Origin: Stenopsyche tienmushanensis
Taxonomy: Eukaryota; Arthropoda; Insecta; Trichoptera; Stenopsychidae
Direction of reading: 5' to 3'
Assembly: GCA_008973525.1 (NCBI GenBank)
Contig: WACJ01000097.1
Coordinates: 1,045,034 to 1,109,033, forward strand
DNA: 64,000 nucleotides
The notes below the pieces were generated by a model. The model worked only from the letters and a program-made list of their open reading frames with translations. It searched no databases and was not told the DNA's origin. The position numbers and the translations under genes are program-made. Positions 34,202 through 45,410 of this stretch are shown here, piece by piece; position 1 is the stretch's first letter; every line of letters begins with the position of its first letter.

Positions 34202-34409
34202 GAATGTGCATTTTTTTTTTTTTTGAGGTGGCTTTTAGCGATCCCTTTTTTATGGTATCATTACCAACCATTTTGACATGGTTTTTCATGGCATATATAT
34301 GTTTTTAAAAATGTGGTTGCCAGCCACATCTCCTGTGGGATTCGAACCCGAGATGATCGGGTTACGAGTCCAACCGCTTAACGCAGGACTACCTACAGGA
34401 ATGTGCATT
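34202..34409 (-). mobile_element. Complete tRNA-derived SINE with 11-bp target duplications
   Basis: The element (34213-34398, minus strand) is bounded by direct repeats gaatgtgcatt at 34202-34212 and 34399-34409. Its 5' end is a tRNA-like head of about 66 bp with an RNA polymerase III B box (minus strand gggttcgaatccc, 34337-34349), short pairing acceptor arms (cctgt with acagg) and an anticodon-like loop ctcgtaa, which would read CGU (threonine). A body of about 120 bp follows and the element ends in about 12 A residues (T run on the plus strand at 34213-34224). Expected to be transcribed by Pol III and mobilised by a LINE in trans. Body fragments occur at 1357 and 15587. Confidence 0.9.
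34337..34349 (-). promoter_or_regulatory. Pol III B box of the SINE head
   Basis: On the minus strand this reads gggttcgaatccc, an exact fit to the internal B box consensus GGTTCGANNCC. A weaker A box-like stretch (tagtcctgcgttaagcgg) lies about 35 bp upstream on the same strand at the expected spacing for a tRNA-derived promoter. Confidence 0.8.
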
Positions 34410-35952
34410 GAAGGAGGAAATAATAGATTGCGCTAAAGATTAGGCGGACGTCCTAGAGTGTAACACCCACCAGAAAGATAAAAAAACAATCAAAACAATG
34501 GATTAAAATTGGACAAAATAAATGGACAAATCGACCCCAAAGAAGACGAATATAATTTCATCTGCAAGCATTTTTAGGGTACTTCTGGGACTACCCTCGT
34601 AGCATAAAGAGAGGAAAAATCGTTTTTGGTGTGTATCGCACCGCTTTCATTATCTGTGTGTATGTGTGTGTCTACACCTTGCATTAAGTAACCACTACAC
34701 TAGTAGTAAGCCTATTTTATTATATATTACACAACACATAGCGCAATTTTTTAGCAAATTTCTTAAAAGCAAAGAAATTTCACTTCTACCGGAATTTTTT
34801 TTAGCATATTATGTAAAATATAGTATAAATTATAATAAAATAATCATTTTAACGGGTGGTACTCTGATGGAATAACAAGATTAATTAATCAGCAGAGGAA
34901 TGATTTATGATGTTTAAAAAGCCGCTTTAATATGCAGACATTTGTTAGGACCGCGACGTGTTCATCGAAACCAGATGTTAACAAGGGCGCAAACGGGACG
35001 TCGTTTTTCATATCGGATTTTGTAATTAATAAGCGAGTCCACGTGGAATTTTCAAATTCGGTCGGTTAGTTTTCAAGATGGCGTCAAAGAGCGAACTAAA
35101 TAGTATCTAAATTTGCCAGCGGAGTGGACAGCTGGCCATTAATAACGAGCCAGCGACATTTTAATTTTAAACATGGCGGAATATTAAAGGACGTCATGCT
35201 CAGTTGCATGAAACTTTTCGCATGAATTAATCACGCTTTCGGGTTTTTGGGGGCACTTTCAGCCCGCAAATTCGTTTGACGTCTCGCCGGCGTCGAAGAA
35301 AGCAATAAAATATGCATCGGCAAACGCTATGAAATTAACTTGAAAAAATACAGATTTATTTCTATTTATTTGTGTGGGTATTTTCATCCATGAGGGGTCT
35401 CTGGAAGTTTTTTTTTCGATCGTAATTGAATCCGCACGTCGGGTTGTGCGCCCTCGTGAATGGAGGCTGCGTTGCACGGCTGTGATAAGAGTGCGAATTT
35501 CGCAAACAGGTTTTTCAGAGAGTATAATTTGAAATTTTCAAACTCATTTTTATTATCAAGCCATTAAATTTTATTGGAAAAGTTTTTTTAGGAGCGCGGT
35601 CGTAAAACTCCCGATGAATATTTCTGAAAGAAAAACAATGATTATCGAATTCATAACGAGGAGTAGACTTTGTAAATGTTCCTCGTCTAATTTTCTTTTG
35701 GATAACGGCCAGTGATAGTTAAAAACGTCTTAGTAAACTGGGAAACTCTGGAAAAAGTATAAATTATTAAATATTTCGTAGTTAATTTTAAAAAACAATT
35801 ACCTAATCTTCCAGTGATCAGCCTATAATATCCATTTTAATTAACTTTATTATATGAAAAATATTTTCATAAAGGTTAAAAACAACTCCCTGGTGTGTCA
35901 CCAAAGCGATATAGTTGTTTCATATTAAATCAATAAAATTATTTGAGTTAGA
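34410..35952. other. Unassigned DNA; GC-richer block 34900-35500
   Basis: No gene. A short (gt)n-like tract lies at 34654-34671. The block 34900-35500 shows no repeat seen elsewhere in the window. The 72-codon minus ORF at 35259-35477 has no family. Confidence 0.4.
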
Positions 35953-36077
35953 TAACCGTTTGCACCCGAGAGGTGACTCTCACTCACTATGATTTGATGC
36001 CGCAATTCGAAAGGTGACTCTCGCTCACAACTCGGTTTGATCGAGTGTAAAAAAGGGTCTCGAGCGCAAAGGTTTAA
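35953..36077. mobile_element. piggyBac-like (TTAA) MITE
   Basis: A 125-bp segment whose ends are imperfect inverted repeats: left taaccgtttgcacccgagag, right the inverse of ttaaacctttgcgctcgaga. The right end sits on TTAA and the left on a one-base-off ATAA, as expected for the TTAA target of piggyBac-type elements. Within it, aggtgactctcactcac (35971) and aggtgactctcgctcac (36011) form a direct repeat. No coding capacity. Confidence 0.6.
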
Positions 36078-37440
36078 TACAATTTTTTTATCTGGACACA
36101 TGACATTGACCTATTGAAAATAATGGATTTATTTTGGGAGGACCTAATATTTTGAATAATCGGCAGTCTGTGATGCTTCAATACGTTTGAAATATGAATA
36201 AATTATTGTAATACTGCGGATTCGTAATGATTTATACGATCATTACTCGTGTTATTATTAAGGCTTAGGCAGAGCTTTAAGCTATCGTTGGCTTTCGATC
36301 TTCAGCGTTTAAGCGACGCCATAATAGCGAACATGTATTCGAGTTGAACGTCAGATATTCTTATTAAATTGTGGAAGCAAGATAAGAGGTAACAGATAAC
36401 CTGAACTTTATAAATATTACAACTCAAGCGCTTGGCAAAGTTATTAAAAGTAACTGAGCTTGAAGTAGCATGAATTTGTAAGTTGATTAAACGGAAGATT
36501 AACTTTGTTACACTCGAACACTTTATGCGATACCAGTCTTTGGAGAGTTTCCTGCAATCGAAATGGCTTTCGTAAGATTTTTTGCGAGGCTTCATATTTG
36601 GCCTCTTATCTTCCTTTGAATGAAAATTCCGATAATCTCAATTAAGGCGAGCTTACAACGCTGCCAACCCTTGAGCTTACAAGAAGCATAACTTTTTTCG
36701 TTCGAGTGCTTTTCTATTCGTTAATTTATTTTAAACGTTCATTGTCGATGTTTTCGAAACAAAAATACGGTGCTGATTTGGCCATTAGGGTGGAAACTTT
36801 GCGAGGTTGAGTTCTACGTTTCGAAGTTTTTCGTTTGGCATAGGGCGCTTTCGCCAGGCTCTTTTGTGCTTTATACACTAAAACCAATAAAATATAAAAC
36901 TCATTTTCATCAGCTATAAAAATGGAAAATTGATCAACGATTCGCCTGGGAAATAACGAGCTTGCTTGAAATATTATTTAGTAATGCTTTATGGAAAATT
37001 GTTCTGAAATCAGAGAAAAGCACTTGAGGTTCAAGCCGTATAAAACAATATAGGATGATAGAATAAACAAGTTATAACAGTTTTATTTTATTCATATAAA
37101 CTGAGATTATTCTTGTAAAATTGAATGGCTTATATTTTGAGGAAAAATATGCCAGGAATTTGTAATTTAATTTGGAAAGGTCGGTTATTTTGTATGTGAT
37201 CAAATGTTGTATTGAATGATTCTTGTTATGTTTTTAAAATTAATTTTAATGTTAAATAAATTCAACTTTAATCTTAATTTTTAGATAAAGAATATCTAAC
37301 TAAATTCGGTTCTAACATGAATTGGGTTCTAACTGCATCTGATGGAGTGCTTTTTATGACTTCTATTGAATGATTAAATCCAATTAAAACGATCCGTTGC
37401 AGTGGATTTGTTGAAATTGAATTATTATATTATAAAATGC
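36078..37440. other. Unassigned DNA
   Basis: No gene recognised. A 97-codon minus-strand ORF at 36302-36595 is basic and cysteine-containing but has no spacing pattern that fits a known zinc finger, and no domain I can name. Confidence 0.4.
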
Positions 37441-37505
37441 CACTTCTGACACCAGTGTAACGTGGAGCGGGAGCACTCTCGGAGTAAAGAATCCGGGCCG
37501 CTACA
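37441..37505 (+). repeat. LINE 3'-end fragment
   Basis: Begins cacttctgacaccagtgtaa and continues cgtggagcgggagcactctc, matching 5790-5840, 28788-28826 and the inverse of 44752-44800. Only the distal part of the block is present. Confidence 0.6.
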
Positions 37506-37639
37506 CACTTGCATATGTTTTGCACGAGAGTTTGTTATATTTTCGGGTTGCGGTGATGTCGAGCAGTAGAATGGAAGTTGTCGGTTTCTGATAAAAATAT
37601 TATCACTTTAACTTTAGCTTTCATTTTAGCAGATGGACA

Positions 37640-38115
37640 GAAAAGGCTACCCTTTCCCCATGGTACGGTAATTTTAGTACTTAACCACGGAGATGAGTCA
37701 CTGCAGCCTAAAGCCGTTCCGCCTGTATACAGTAGGCTGTTGAGAATAGTGGTGATGCCTTTTGCATAGACTCCACTAGCTTCTGTAATTAGCAGTTCCA
37801 TACACCCCTACACGACTACACAGCACAGGTTAAGCTGCGTACCCAATTCATGTTAGCTGAGTTTCCAGAGCAGCATTTGATGACCAAACCGACGTAGTTG
37901 CTTTCGCAGGACCTTAACTCCCATCAGGGGTTCGACCGTTGCCCACAGGCGCTGGAGATTTATGGATGGGCATTGTGGAGTCTAATACCCATCTGGATCT
38001 GTGGGCAACAGTCGAATTCCCAGTGTAATAATTTAGAACAGAGGTGGGCGCGAAAGCAGCCTCGATGTTTTATTTGATGAGTAACCCAGCTAATATGAGT
38101 TCGAAGAAATTATGT
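37640..38115. repeat. Inverted pair of R1-like 5' regions
   Basis: The left arm (37640-37990, minus) matches 15191-15560 in order: ctccgtggttaagtac, gctgctctggaaactcagct, catccataaatctccagc. The right arm (about 37955-38115, plus) repeats the start of the same sequence: ggatgggcattgtggagtc, cccagtgtaataatttagaa, cccagctaatatgagttcg. The two arms face each other, with a 16-bp inverted pair (cgaccgttgcccacag at 37933-37948 and ctgtgggcaacagtcg at 37999-38014, one mismatch). An ORF reading over the left arm has no preserved function. Confidence 0.6.
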
Positions 38116-39884
38116 TGTGCATGCATCACAAAGCATGTTATATTGCCGATTACAAGAGGAGAAGGATGATTATGTGCAAAATGTGACACCAATATCTTCA
38201 ATATTACCACGAGGAACAGGGAATACCCGCAGTCTGCCGTATCCTGATATCTGTCTGGTATAAAGGGAGTAGGCAGGAGTGTAAAAGGTACTTTGTGTGG
38301 TTAGCCTGGGTGAGACTGCACAGCAGCGCACGGGTATAGGCTCTATCTTAAAGAATCCGATCAGACTGGTCCAAGTAGCTGTTGCCTAAGTCTCACACTA
38401 TTTTGATATGAGCGAGACAGTATAGCCATGAGCCTGTGGGCAGAGCATGTGGGAGGCAGCCAAGGCTATCCAACAATTTCGATGCGGACAGAAAACGGTA
38501 CATGCGCAGGCCTTTTTTTTCAGGTTTGAGCCTCCTGCTTTCAATTGCCCAGTCAAGCGTACAGTGACTACCTGTTTATACTAATGTAGACAAAGTCTTC
38601 CGACGAGTCAACTGCCACTCGGTCCCGAGTCTAATATGGTACGAGAGATTATATGTGCTATATGAACTGCCTAATATAGAGGGCGGGTTCGGACGAAGTT
38701 GGTAATTGACGCATTGCCGTACATGTCCATGACCTCTCGATTGGACACTATGGATTCGGAGCCTGAGGTCTCGTTCTGAAGAGGATCGAAAATCTTTAAA
38801 TTTGTATTAATTTTACGAAAGAAGTAGACTTTTATGATTTTCTTGAAATGAAAATCGCCTACGCCTTACAGCGCTTAGCGCCCGGATGTAAAGTGTTAAT
38901 TAAAAAAAAGTCTTTGAATGATTTTGAAACAATTTGAAGTCATTGAATCGTTAGCTTGTTTATTGTTTGTCCGTATTGTTTCGAATTGCGGAAAATTTAA
39001 CGCACAGTTAGGTCGCAATATAAAAAGCCTCGTTCGGGCAGTTCTCTTTGAAGAAGTTTTACTTGAGAAGATTTGACAGACCCTTAAAAAGTTTGAATGA
39101 GCGGATAATGACGATAAATGCCAAACATCAGACGGCGTCCTTTCATCGACGTGGCACTTTTCCTGCGGCTAAAATGGCGCCAAATGGAACTTTCAAAAAA
39201 GCTGCGCCCTAATTGCGCCCAAAGTCAATATGAACCATCGCGAATCAATTTGCGCGTAGGCTCTTTTGGCTCGGTCCTGATTTATGGCGCAATCAAAATT
39301 TAATTACACGCCGAAATTAAAACGGGAAGTCGGTATTCGACTTCCGAATCGTATCTCGGCCGTTTGTTGTCGTAAAGAGGTTACAGATGTTTCCGGGGCC
39401 GGTGAAAACATCCACGGATCCATTATTAACGATTGTATTGTTGAAACGAAGAACGGACCCGAAGCGCGAAATTAATTCGAGATGAATTTTAAACTTGAAG
39501 CGAAATCATTTCACATCAATCATTCGAATTGAGGCGATCCCGAGGTTAAAAGTTCGGCCTTTCAAAGATATATCGAATTGTTGAATATGCGATGAAAGAA
39601 TTCGAAACGGGTAATTTATTTCAATTTGCCGAGAAATCCACCCCAAGCACCCTGAGCACCCTCTGAAATTTAAACGAGCTTTTAAATTATTCATATAAAA
39701 ATAATTTATAAGCAATTATTCAAGCAACAAATTATTAACGACATATTAAACGGGGCTTATCAGCGAGAAGAATTAGCTCGTAATTTATTATGAGACCTCT
39801 TTAAATGCGGTTTATCTAAAACGATCATACATACGATAATGTTGATAGACAGAAGTCATTAATTTTTTGACAACATTTGATCTT
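38116..39884. other. Unassigned DNA; GC-richer 38120-38790
   Basis: 38120-38790 has the composition of the neighbouring retroelement pieces and may be more of the same element, but I cannot match it to another part of the window. 38800-39880 looks unique, with short ORFs on both strands and no recognisable domain. Confidence 0.4.
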
Positions 39885-39975
39885 TGTACAAAGATATAGA
39901 GTGGCCATAAGGTCTGTGTGCCTAACCGGTCCGCGTTTCGGATCGCTGACACGACGAATTAGAGCCTTGCAATCG
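39885..39975 (+). repeat. Repeat N, copy 5
   Basis: Contains gagtggccataaggtctgtg, tgcctaaccggtccgcgttt and cggatcgctgacacgacgaa, the least diverged representation of the consensus among the copies here. Confidence 0.7.
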
Positions 39976-40209
39976 GATGCAATGGTCATGGGGTCAGTTT
40001 TTTGGGATAAGGTGAATAAATCAAGATATTTGGACAGTATATGCATTAACAAAGAACATTAAAGAACAAATAATGTAATTAAAATTGTAAAGTATGGCAT
40101 CAAGGGTTGGAGTGCAAATTAAAACAATTGATATCAAACGACTACTAATAGCTCCTGAAGTCATACTAAACAGTATATTTTCAGAATATACAATAAAATA
40201 AAAGTAATT

Positions 40210-40605
40210 ATTAAAAAAGTTATATGCTAGTAAAGGGTAAAATGTAAAAAAAAAATATCAAAAAATGGTGATTTAAAAAAAAAGTTATTTTCAGGTTTTC
40301 ATTTTTTTTAAAAATAGTTAAAAATAAATTTTTGAAATATATTTGATACAAACGATAAAAGATAATATAAAAGAGGTTTATACATTAAATTTGAAGTAAG
40401 TTTATTGATTAAAACTTTAGATATGATGTCAACCGCGTTGAAAAAAGTAGTTTTGAGAAAAAACGCGTCCAAACATTTCATTTTGGTAGGGTCGGTTAAG
40501 TTGTCGCGTCACCAAAATAGCTATAGCTCCGTAAATAATAAGAATTTTGGAAATTTCTTTGAAGGATATATTTTTAAAGATATAAAATTTAAAAATATGC
40601 AAAAA
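40210..40605 (+). repeat. AT-rich repeat A, copy 1
   Basis: Shares ordered blocks with 57620-58085 (inverted), 61800-62100 and 63270-63770: an aaaatggtgatttaaaa segment, tttgaagtaagtttattgat, gatgtcaaccgcgttgaaaa and, downstream, atagctatagctccgtaaat with ggaaatttctttgaagg. Extremely AT-rich, no transposase motif. Could be a non-autonomous DNA element; class unknown. Confidence 0.65.
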
Positions 40606-41730
40606 AACGTTATAAATATTTCTTTAAATGTAAAAATTTTTCAACCAAAATATTAACTAATTTTAGTGAAAGGTAAAAAGCCCGCCGAGCATATCGCCAA
40701 TTGATATTTAAAGGGTCTGTAGAGTGTTTTATTTGAATTTGTAGAGCAATGAAACCATCGAATAATTGTTAGGGAGGAATCGAGCTCAATTTCCATAAGT
40801 TGATTATTATGTTTGTGAAATTCCAACAGAAACGCCCGGCCGAAGTTTGGTTCTGCATCGGATTTAACACCAACAGTAATGATAGTACGGAGGCGTATGT
40901 AAATATAAGTTTGCATGTTATTCGGGGACCCATAAAGTTCCAGTCAGTGAACATTTTACTGGAGTGCTAAAGCAAATGAACCAAAAGGGTTTCCGGTAAA
41001 TGGACACTAATTCAAACTTATCAACATTAAAACGCGTATTATTTTAAACAACGGTTCCTTAGCGAAACAATGAGATTTTGTTATAAATACAATTGGTTTT
41101 TTTTCGACGCTACAGTTTGAAAGCATGGATGCTACGTTAGATACTTTGTCTACTAATGAGGGTCTTTTAACATCAAAGTTGCAAGAGGCGATGTTCTCAA
41201 AAAGTAGTAGCGTAGAATTAACCGCTCGGAAATGAGTCCTTTTGAGACAAGTCACTGAACTTGAGGTTTCAGGTGACGCCATATGACACTGAAGACGGTT
41301 AAAAATTTGTTTTTGAGCTTGTAGAAAAATAATGGCATTGCGGATTATGGGTTTAGATCGACGAAGGGGGAGTTAAACGCCTGTCGGTTTCAGGTATAAA
41401 TATTAAACGAGCTCGCTGCTGAAGTGAAGGTTCTCCATGTGGGTGTATTTCTGAAAATATTTCATCTGGAAGAGATGACGACAGCTGCATCGGGCTAAAA
41501 ATGCAATAAACCTGCATAGCTATTTCACTCAAGCGTTTTGGTTTTATTCGGAAGCAGGTTGGAGACCTCGTCGGAGTAAGAGCTTATTAAAGAGTTGGAA
41601 GAACTGACGCTTTTAGCGTAACAAGAGGGAAATGAACCTAGAATATAATAAGATTATTAAAAATTGCCATTTGGTTGGGGGATAAAATTTAAATAAAAGA
41701 TTGCTCTGATCAATATATATATAGGGTATA
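40606..41730. other. Unassigned DNA with a 91-codon ORF
   Basis: The minus-strand ORF at 41007-41282 has a more protein-like composition than most here (S/T-rich, about 91 codons), but no recognisable motif, homologue or splice context. I do not call it as a gene. Confidence 0.4.
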
Positions 41731-42268
41731 TCAATAAGAACGCTAATTTTTTTTGACTGTAACGGCCATGTTATTAAAGACATGTTTATCAAATTTATTG
41801 AAATTTATTTAATAATATATGGCAAATTATTATAGAAGGTTATATTGTTATATGCCTTATGCAAATTATACTTATGCTCCTTTCGAAATACGTTTCGCCA
41901 AAAACATCATATTTAGCGACGAAGCCCATTTTTTGATGAATGGATCTGATTAACAGGTCAATTATAAGCAATTTCATGTAGTTCCAACAAGACAACACTA
42001 CAGCGTATGCCATGATGGACATTCTGCACTTGCGATTTGAAGTCATGGTTACCTGGCGTGGGTGGCGACGTGAATTCGGCCGGATTTATGCGACAAATAA
42101 TAGATCTTCTAAATACACTCGACAGAGCAAAATTGCGGCAAATATTTAAACAATTCTATATTTCATAATTTTTGCCATAAAATATTCTTATAAACAAAAG
42201 AATAATTGAGTGAATATCTTAAATGCACATTGTTTTATGGATATTTAAAGATTAAGCGTTCTTATTGA
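41731..42268 (+). mobile_element. Internally deleted IS630-type element
   Basis: Ends are inverted repeats: left tcaataagaacgctaa, right ttaagcgttcttattga, with TA-rich flanks. Inside, frames carry NIIFSDEAHFLMNGS (the first catalytic D region, usually IIFSDEAHF.LNGYVNKQN) and then QQDNTTAYAMMDILHLRFE (the QQDGATCHTA.....LR..F block with the second catalytic D), joined by a deletion. The block containing the third acidic residue is absent. The untranslated 3' part (ttgccataaaatattcttat) is shared with 19735-19915 and 31400-31475. Inactive. Confidence 0.8.
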
Positions 42269-42344
42269 AATTTATCAACAGTAAAACGTTCGATGACACT
42301 GCATATGTGTGGCCAACGTTCACATTGATTGCTAATGATTAACC

Positions 42345-42882
42345 TTTTAAGTGGGCGAGACGTATATATACGTCCAACGTTAACTGCATCGAAATTGGTT
42401 ATGACGTATATATACGTCCTCTAAATATTGAGTCCTAAAGCAGGCGGGACTTTTTTGGTTTAACGAATGTATGAGTTATCGATACATGTTTTGACATGAA
42501 TTTAAAATAGGTAGCAAATTGGTTCCACTTCGCTATTGTGTTGGAGTGGACGAGTACTACTTAGTAAACGGTGACTAGTAACATAAGGTAAGGTTCAAAG
42601 GCAAACTTAGGGGGAAAAAAGCGTTGAAAGGCATTTTCAAAGAACAAATGAAAGAAAACTAAAGCCAGTAAATATCGAGATTATTACAAAAAAGGGAAAT
42701 AATCTACATACAGGTGTCCGGATTGTGAGCAACTGTTTTAAAATATATTACATTTTAAATTCTAAGCATCGTTAAAAAAAAATAATATGAACTCACGCCA
42801 GGTGGGCGGGACGTATATAGACGTCATAGCGATAATGTTAAGAAGCCTTATTAGCGATAGCTTATAGCGATAATGTTAAGAA
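42345..42882. repeat. Palindrome and direct-repeat cluster
   Basis: Two perfect 16-bp palindromes gacgtatatatacgtc at 42359-42374 and 42403-42418, and an altered third, gacgtatatagacgtc, at 42810-42825. The first and third are both preceded by gtgggcg(a/g)g. At 42827-42844 and 42865-42882 the 18-mer tagcgataatgttaagaa is directly repeated. The upstream ttaaccttttaagtgggcg begins with TTAA, so a piggyBac-like terminus is possible, but I find no complete element. Confidence 0.6.
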
Positions 42883-43046
42883 TATTTTTTTAAACTAGAA
42901 ACCAAACTCTATTTTTAATGAAAAATGAGTGCAAACTTCAATTTCAATTATGATAAATTGGTTTTCCATGTTTGAATTTATAATATTTAAGGTATCATAT
43001 TAATTTTTAGACGTAAAAATATCATTTTACATATATACAAAAAATA

Positions 43047-43150
43047 ATGTCTGCAGTCTGTTGTGCGTTTGTCCCATATGCGCTCCTATACCATTGATCC
43101 GATTACAATGAAACTTTGGCGAGTTATTGTGTGCATCTTTATGAGTGTTT
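43047..43150 (+). repeat. Unclassified repeat U, copy 3
   Basis: Contains cgctcctataccattgatc, gattacaatgaaactttgg and cgagttattgtgtgcat, matching 6066, 17470 and 62880. The distal aaacgtttagcgg block is missing. Confidence 0.7.
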
Positions 43151-44749
43151 TTGTGTACGCAATTTGTTTTATTAAGCCCTTAAGTGCGTGATATACGTGG
43201 CCTGAAGCAATTAATAATGTAACTCTACTACTGAATTTCGTTTCAAATTTTAAATATGAAAATTCGTACGTATTGTATTAATTAAATGAATTAATATATG
43301 AATGGAGATTGGATAAAAATATCCAGGAAGGGCAGGATAAATCTGATTATAATCAAATGAACATTTCAGGAACGATGAGCTATTTTAATTGAATAGCATT
43401 TTTTAGTGAGAGAATCAATTCAGGAATCCATTTAATGGATTTCATATTAAATATGACTTATGAGAGTGCTTCTCAAACATTTTTTGTGCGCAATAAAAAA
43501 GGCATTTATTCGGTTTAGTGGGCTTTTTGCCGTTCGGGCCGCAAAGATATTAGTGGCGATGAGAAACGTTTATTGAAACAAAAAATAGCAATTAAGTTCC
43601 GGTTTTTGGGGAAAGCACGAAAGCTATAGGTCTCGCGTAAAGGCTCTTAGTCAGAAATAAATTTCTTGATTTACGAGCGTGGAGCCTTATTGTAATTTAG
43701 TGTGGAAAATATAGCGAAACGCGGCTGAATTTTCCGTGGCCCGTGAAAAATGCGAAAATTTGCCCCCACCGAGGAAAAAGGCACTTTATTACCCCGACAT
43801 CGGCCCTGGAATGCTGACCATCGAAGACTGTGTTTACACTGCGGTTATTAACTCCTGTTTTTCTGATGGCAGGAAGTCTACCTACCTGCAATGAAAAACA
43901 ACAGCAAAATGTAGCATTTGATTTAGTGGAGCACAAATATAATACATTTCGCAGCTTTTATCCGCGAGGAAAATTCATCATAAAGCCATGAAAGTCGTGA
44001 TACTGACTTTTCGAAGATCGTTAAAAGTTTGCTATACTTTTTACAACTTCTAAATGTCTGGTTCGTATTACCTTTCAAAGATCCGAACACCGACATGGCT
44101 TCAAACTTTTACTATTCAAAGGCTTCCGGATAACCGCGTATGTAATATTTACGTTTAATTACAAAATATTATACTTTGGTGAAATTTTAATTATAATAGA
44201 ATCGCAAAACCACACAAAGTGTAAACATTTCCAAGCCATTTATCGTGTGATCTCATTTATTCACCGGCTAATAATTTTGGGCTGAAATCGTGTTTTTCAG
44301 AGGCTTCATCATGACTGTTTGTATGACAAATTACAAACGATGCCAGTGTCGGAATTGTGGTTATGAATGGATAAAAATTTATGTAATATTTGATTGATGT
44401 AAAATCAAATTCGAGTCCGTTCAAATAATTCAAAATTCGCATTTATAATTAAAATTTGCATCGTTATATTAAATATTTTTACAGCTAATTTTGTATAATT
44501 GTCTAAATAAATATTATAATAGTTTTTCATAATATTATATCTAATTTAAAGTAGTCTTAAGTAAATAATTGCAGAATAATACACGTTAATCTATTACTAA
44601 GAAAGAATGTCCGACCATTTTTTCATTAGATCGTAATTGGATAAAAAGTAGTAGATAGTTTAAAATAGAAAAGTAGAAGAACCATTTTCATTCCACCACT
44701 CGGAATCACCGTAGCCCGAAAGAAAAACACGTGGGAGCGATCTGGGAAA
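43151..44749. other. Unassigned DNA
   Basis: No gene. The 79-codon minus ORF at 43697-43936 lies in a slightly GC-richer stretch and has four cysteines near its start, but matches no domain I know. Confidence 0.4.
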
Positions 44750-45240
44750 TCTGTTTCGAGAGCGCCTCAGCTCTAAATTACACTGGTGTCAGAAGTGAGA
44801 TCGTTAAGATGCTGAGCCGTTCGGGATAAGAGGTAGAAGATCAAGATGTGTGATGTAGTGACATTTTATGGGTGACCATCAAGTTCCTGTGGCCAAGAGG
44901 TCCAGAAAAAGGACCTCTGATGCGGCACAGGAGCGCCTCTCTCTCGGCCGACATGCCCAAACACGATCACAGAACGTGATCCGCGTCTATGAAAGGATCC
45001 CCGCACACACAGTCCGAATTATCTTTTAATTTCATTTTTGCCAGGGAAGTCCAGTGATCGGTATCAACCCATTTTAGCTTGAGGTGAGATGAAACTGAGC
45101 CAAAGAAATTCCGCATCCCAATCATATCCCACCTTTTGGTGGCAATAAGATCCGTGAGAATTCTATCTGCTTCCTCGGCTGATAGAGTGGAGTTACCAAC
45201 TTTAATAATTAAATGGGATTGTATGGGATAGAGAAAGTTT
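44750..45240 (-). pseudogene. LINE (R1/I-type) protein C-terminus and 3' end
   Basis: The minus strand reads NSDCVCGDPFIDADHVL, a stop (TGA where TGG/W is expected), then SCLGMSAERERLLCRIRGPF. The C-x-C-x(8)-H-x(4)-C arrangement is the C-terminal zinc-knuckle-like motif of I/R1-superfamily LINEs. It is followed (44830-44752, minus) by the recurring LINE 3'-end block, linking that block to this family. A related but distinct ending is found at 45400-45475 and 47260-47330. Confidence 0.75.
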
Positions 45241-45339
45241 CTAAAAAAAAGCTCAATGAATATTGCCGGTTACTAAGAAGGTCGTAGAAAGCCCCGGGAA
45301 TGCATTTTTCCCGAAACTTTTACAAAAGTCCTAAAATTA

Positions 45340-45410
45340 GAGGGAGTGACCACAAGGTTTCTGTGTCCAATCGGTCCGAATTTCGGATCATTGACATGAA
45401 CGACATGCCT
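45340..45410 (+). repeat. Repeat N, copy 6
   Basis: Contains gagtgaccacaaggtttctg, tgtccaatcggtccgaattt and cggatcattgacatg. It is directly followed by a minus-strand LINE C-terminal remnant, placing repeat N where the LINE 3' untranslated region would be. Confidence 0.65.

Noticed and set aside
34330..34398. A genuine tRNA-Thr gene
   Set aside because: The B box and anticodon-like loop are good, but acceptor, T-stem and anticodon-stem pairing are incomplete, and the unit continues into a SINE body with poly(A) tail and target duplications.
41007..41282. 91-codon minus-strand ORF with fairly protein-like composition
   Set aside because: No motif or neighbour gives it a role; kept as unassigned.
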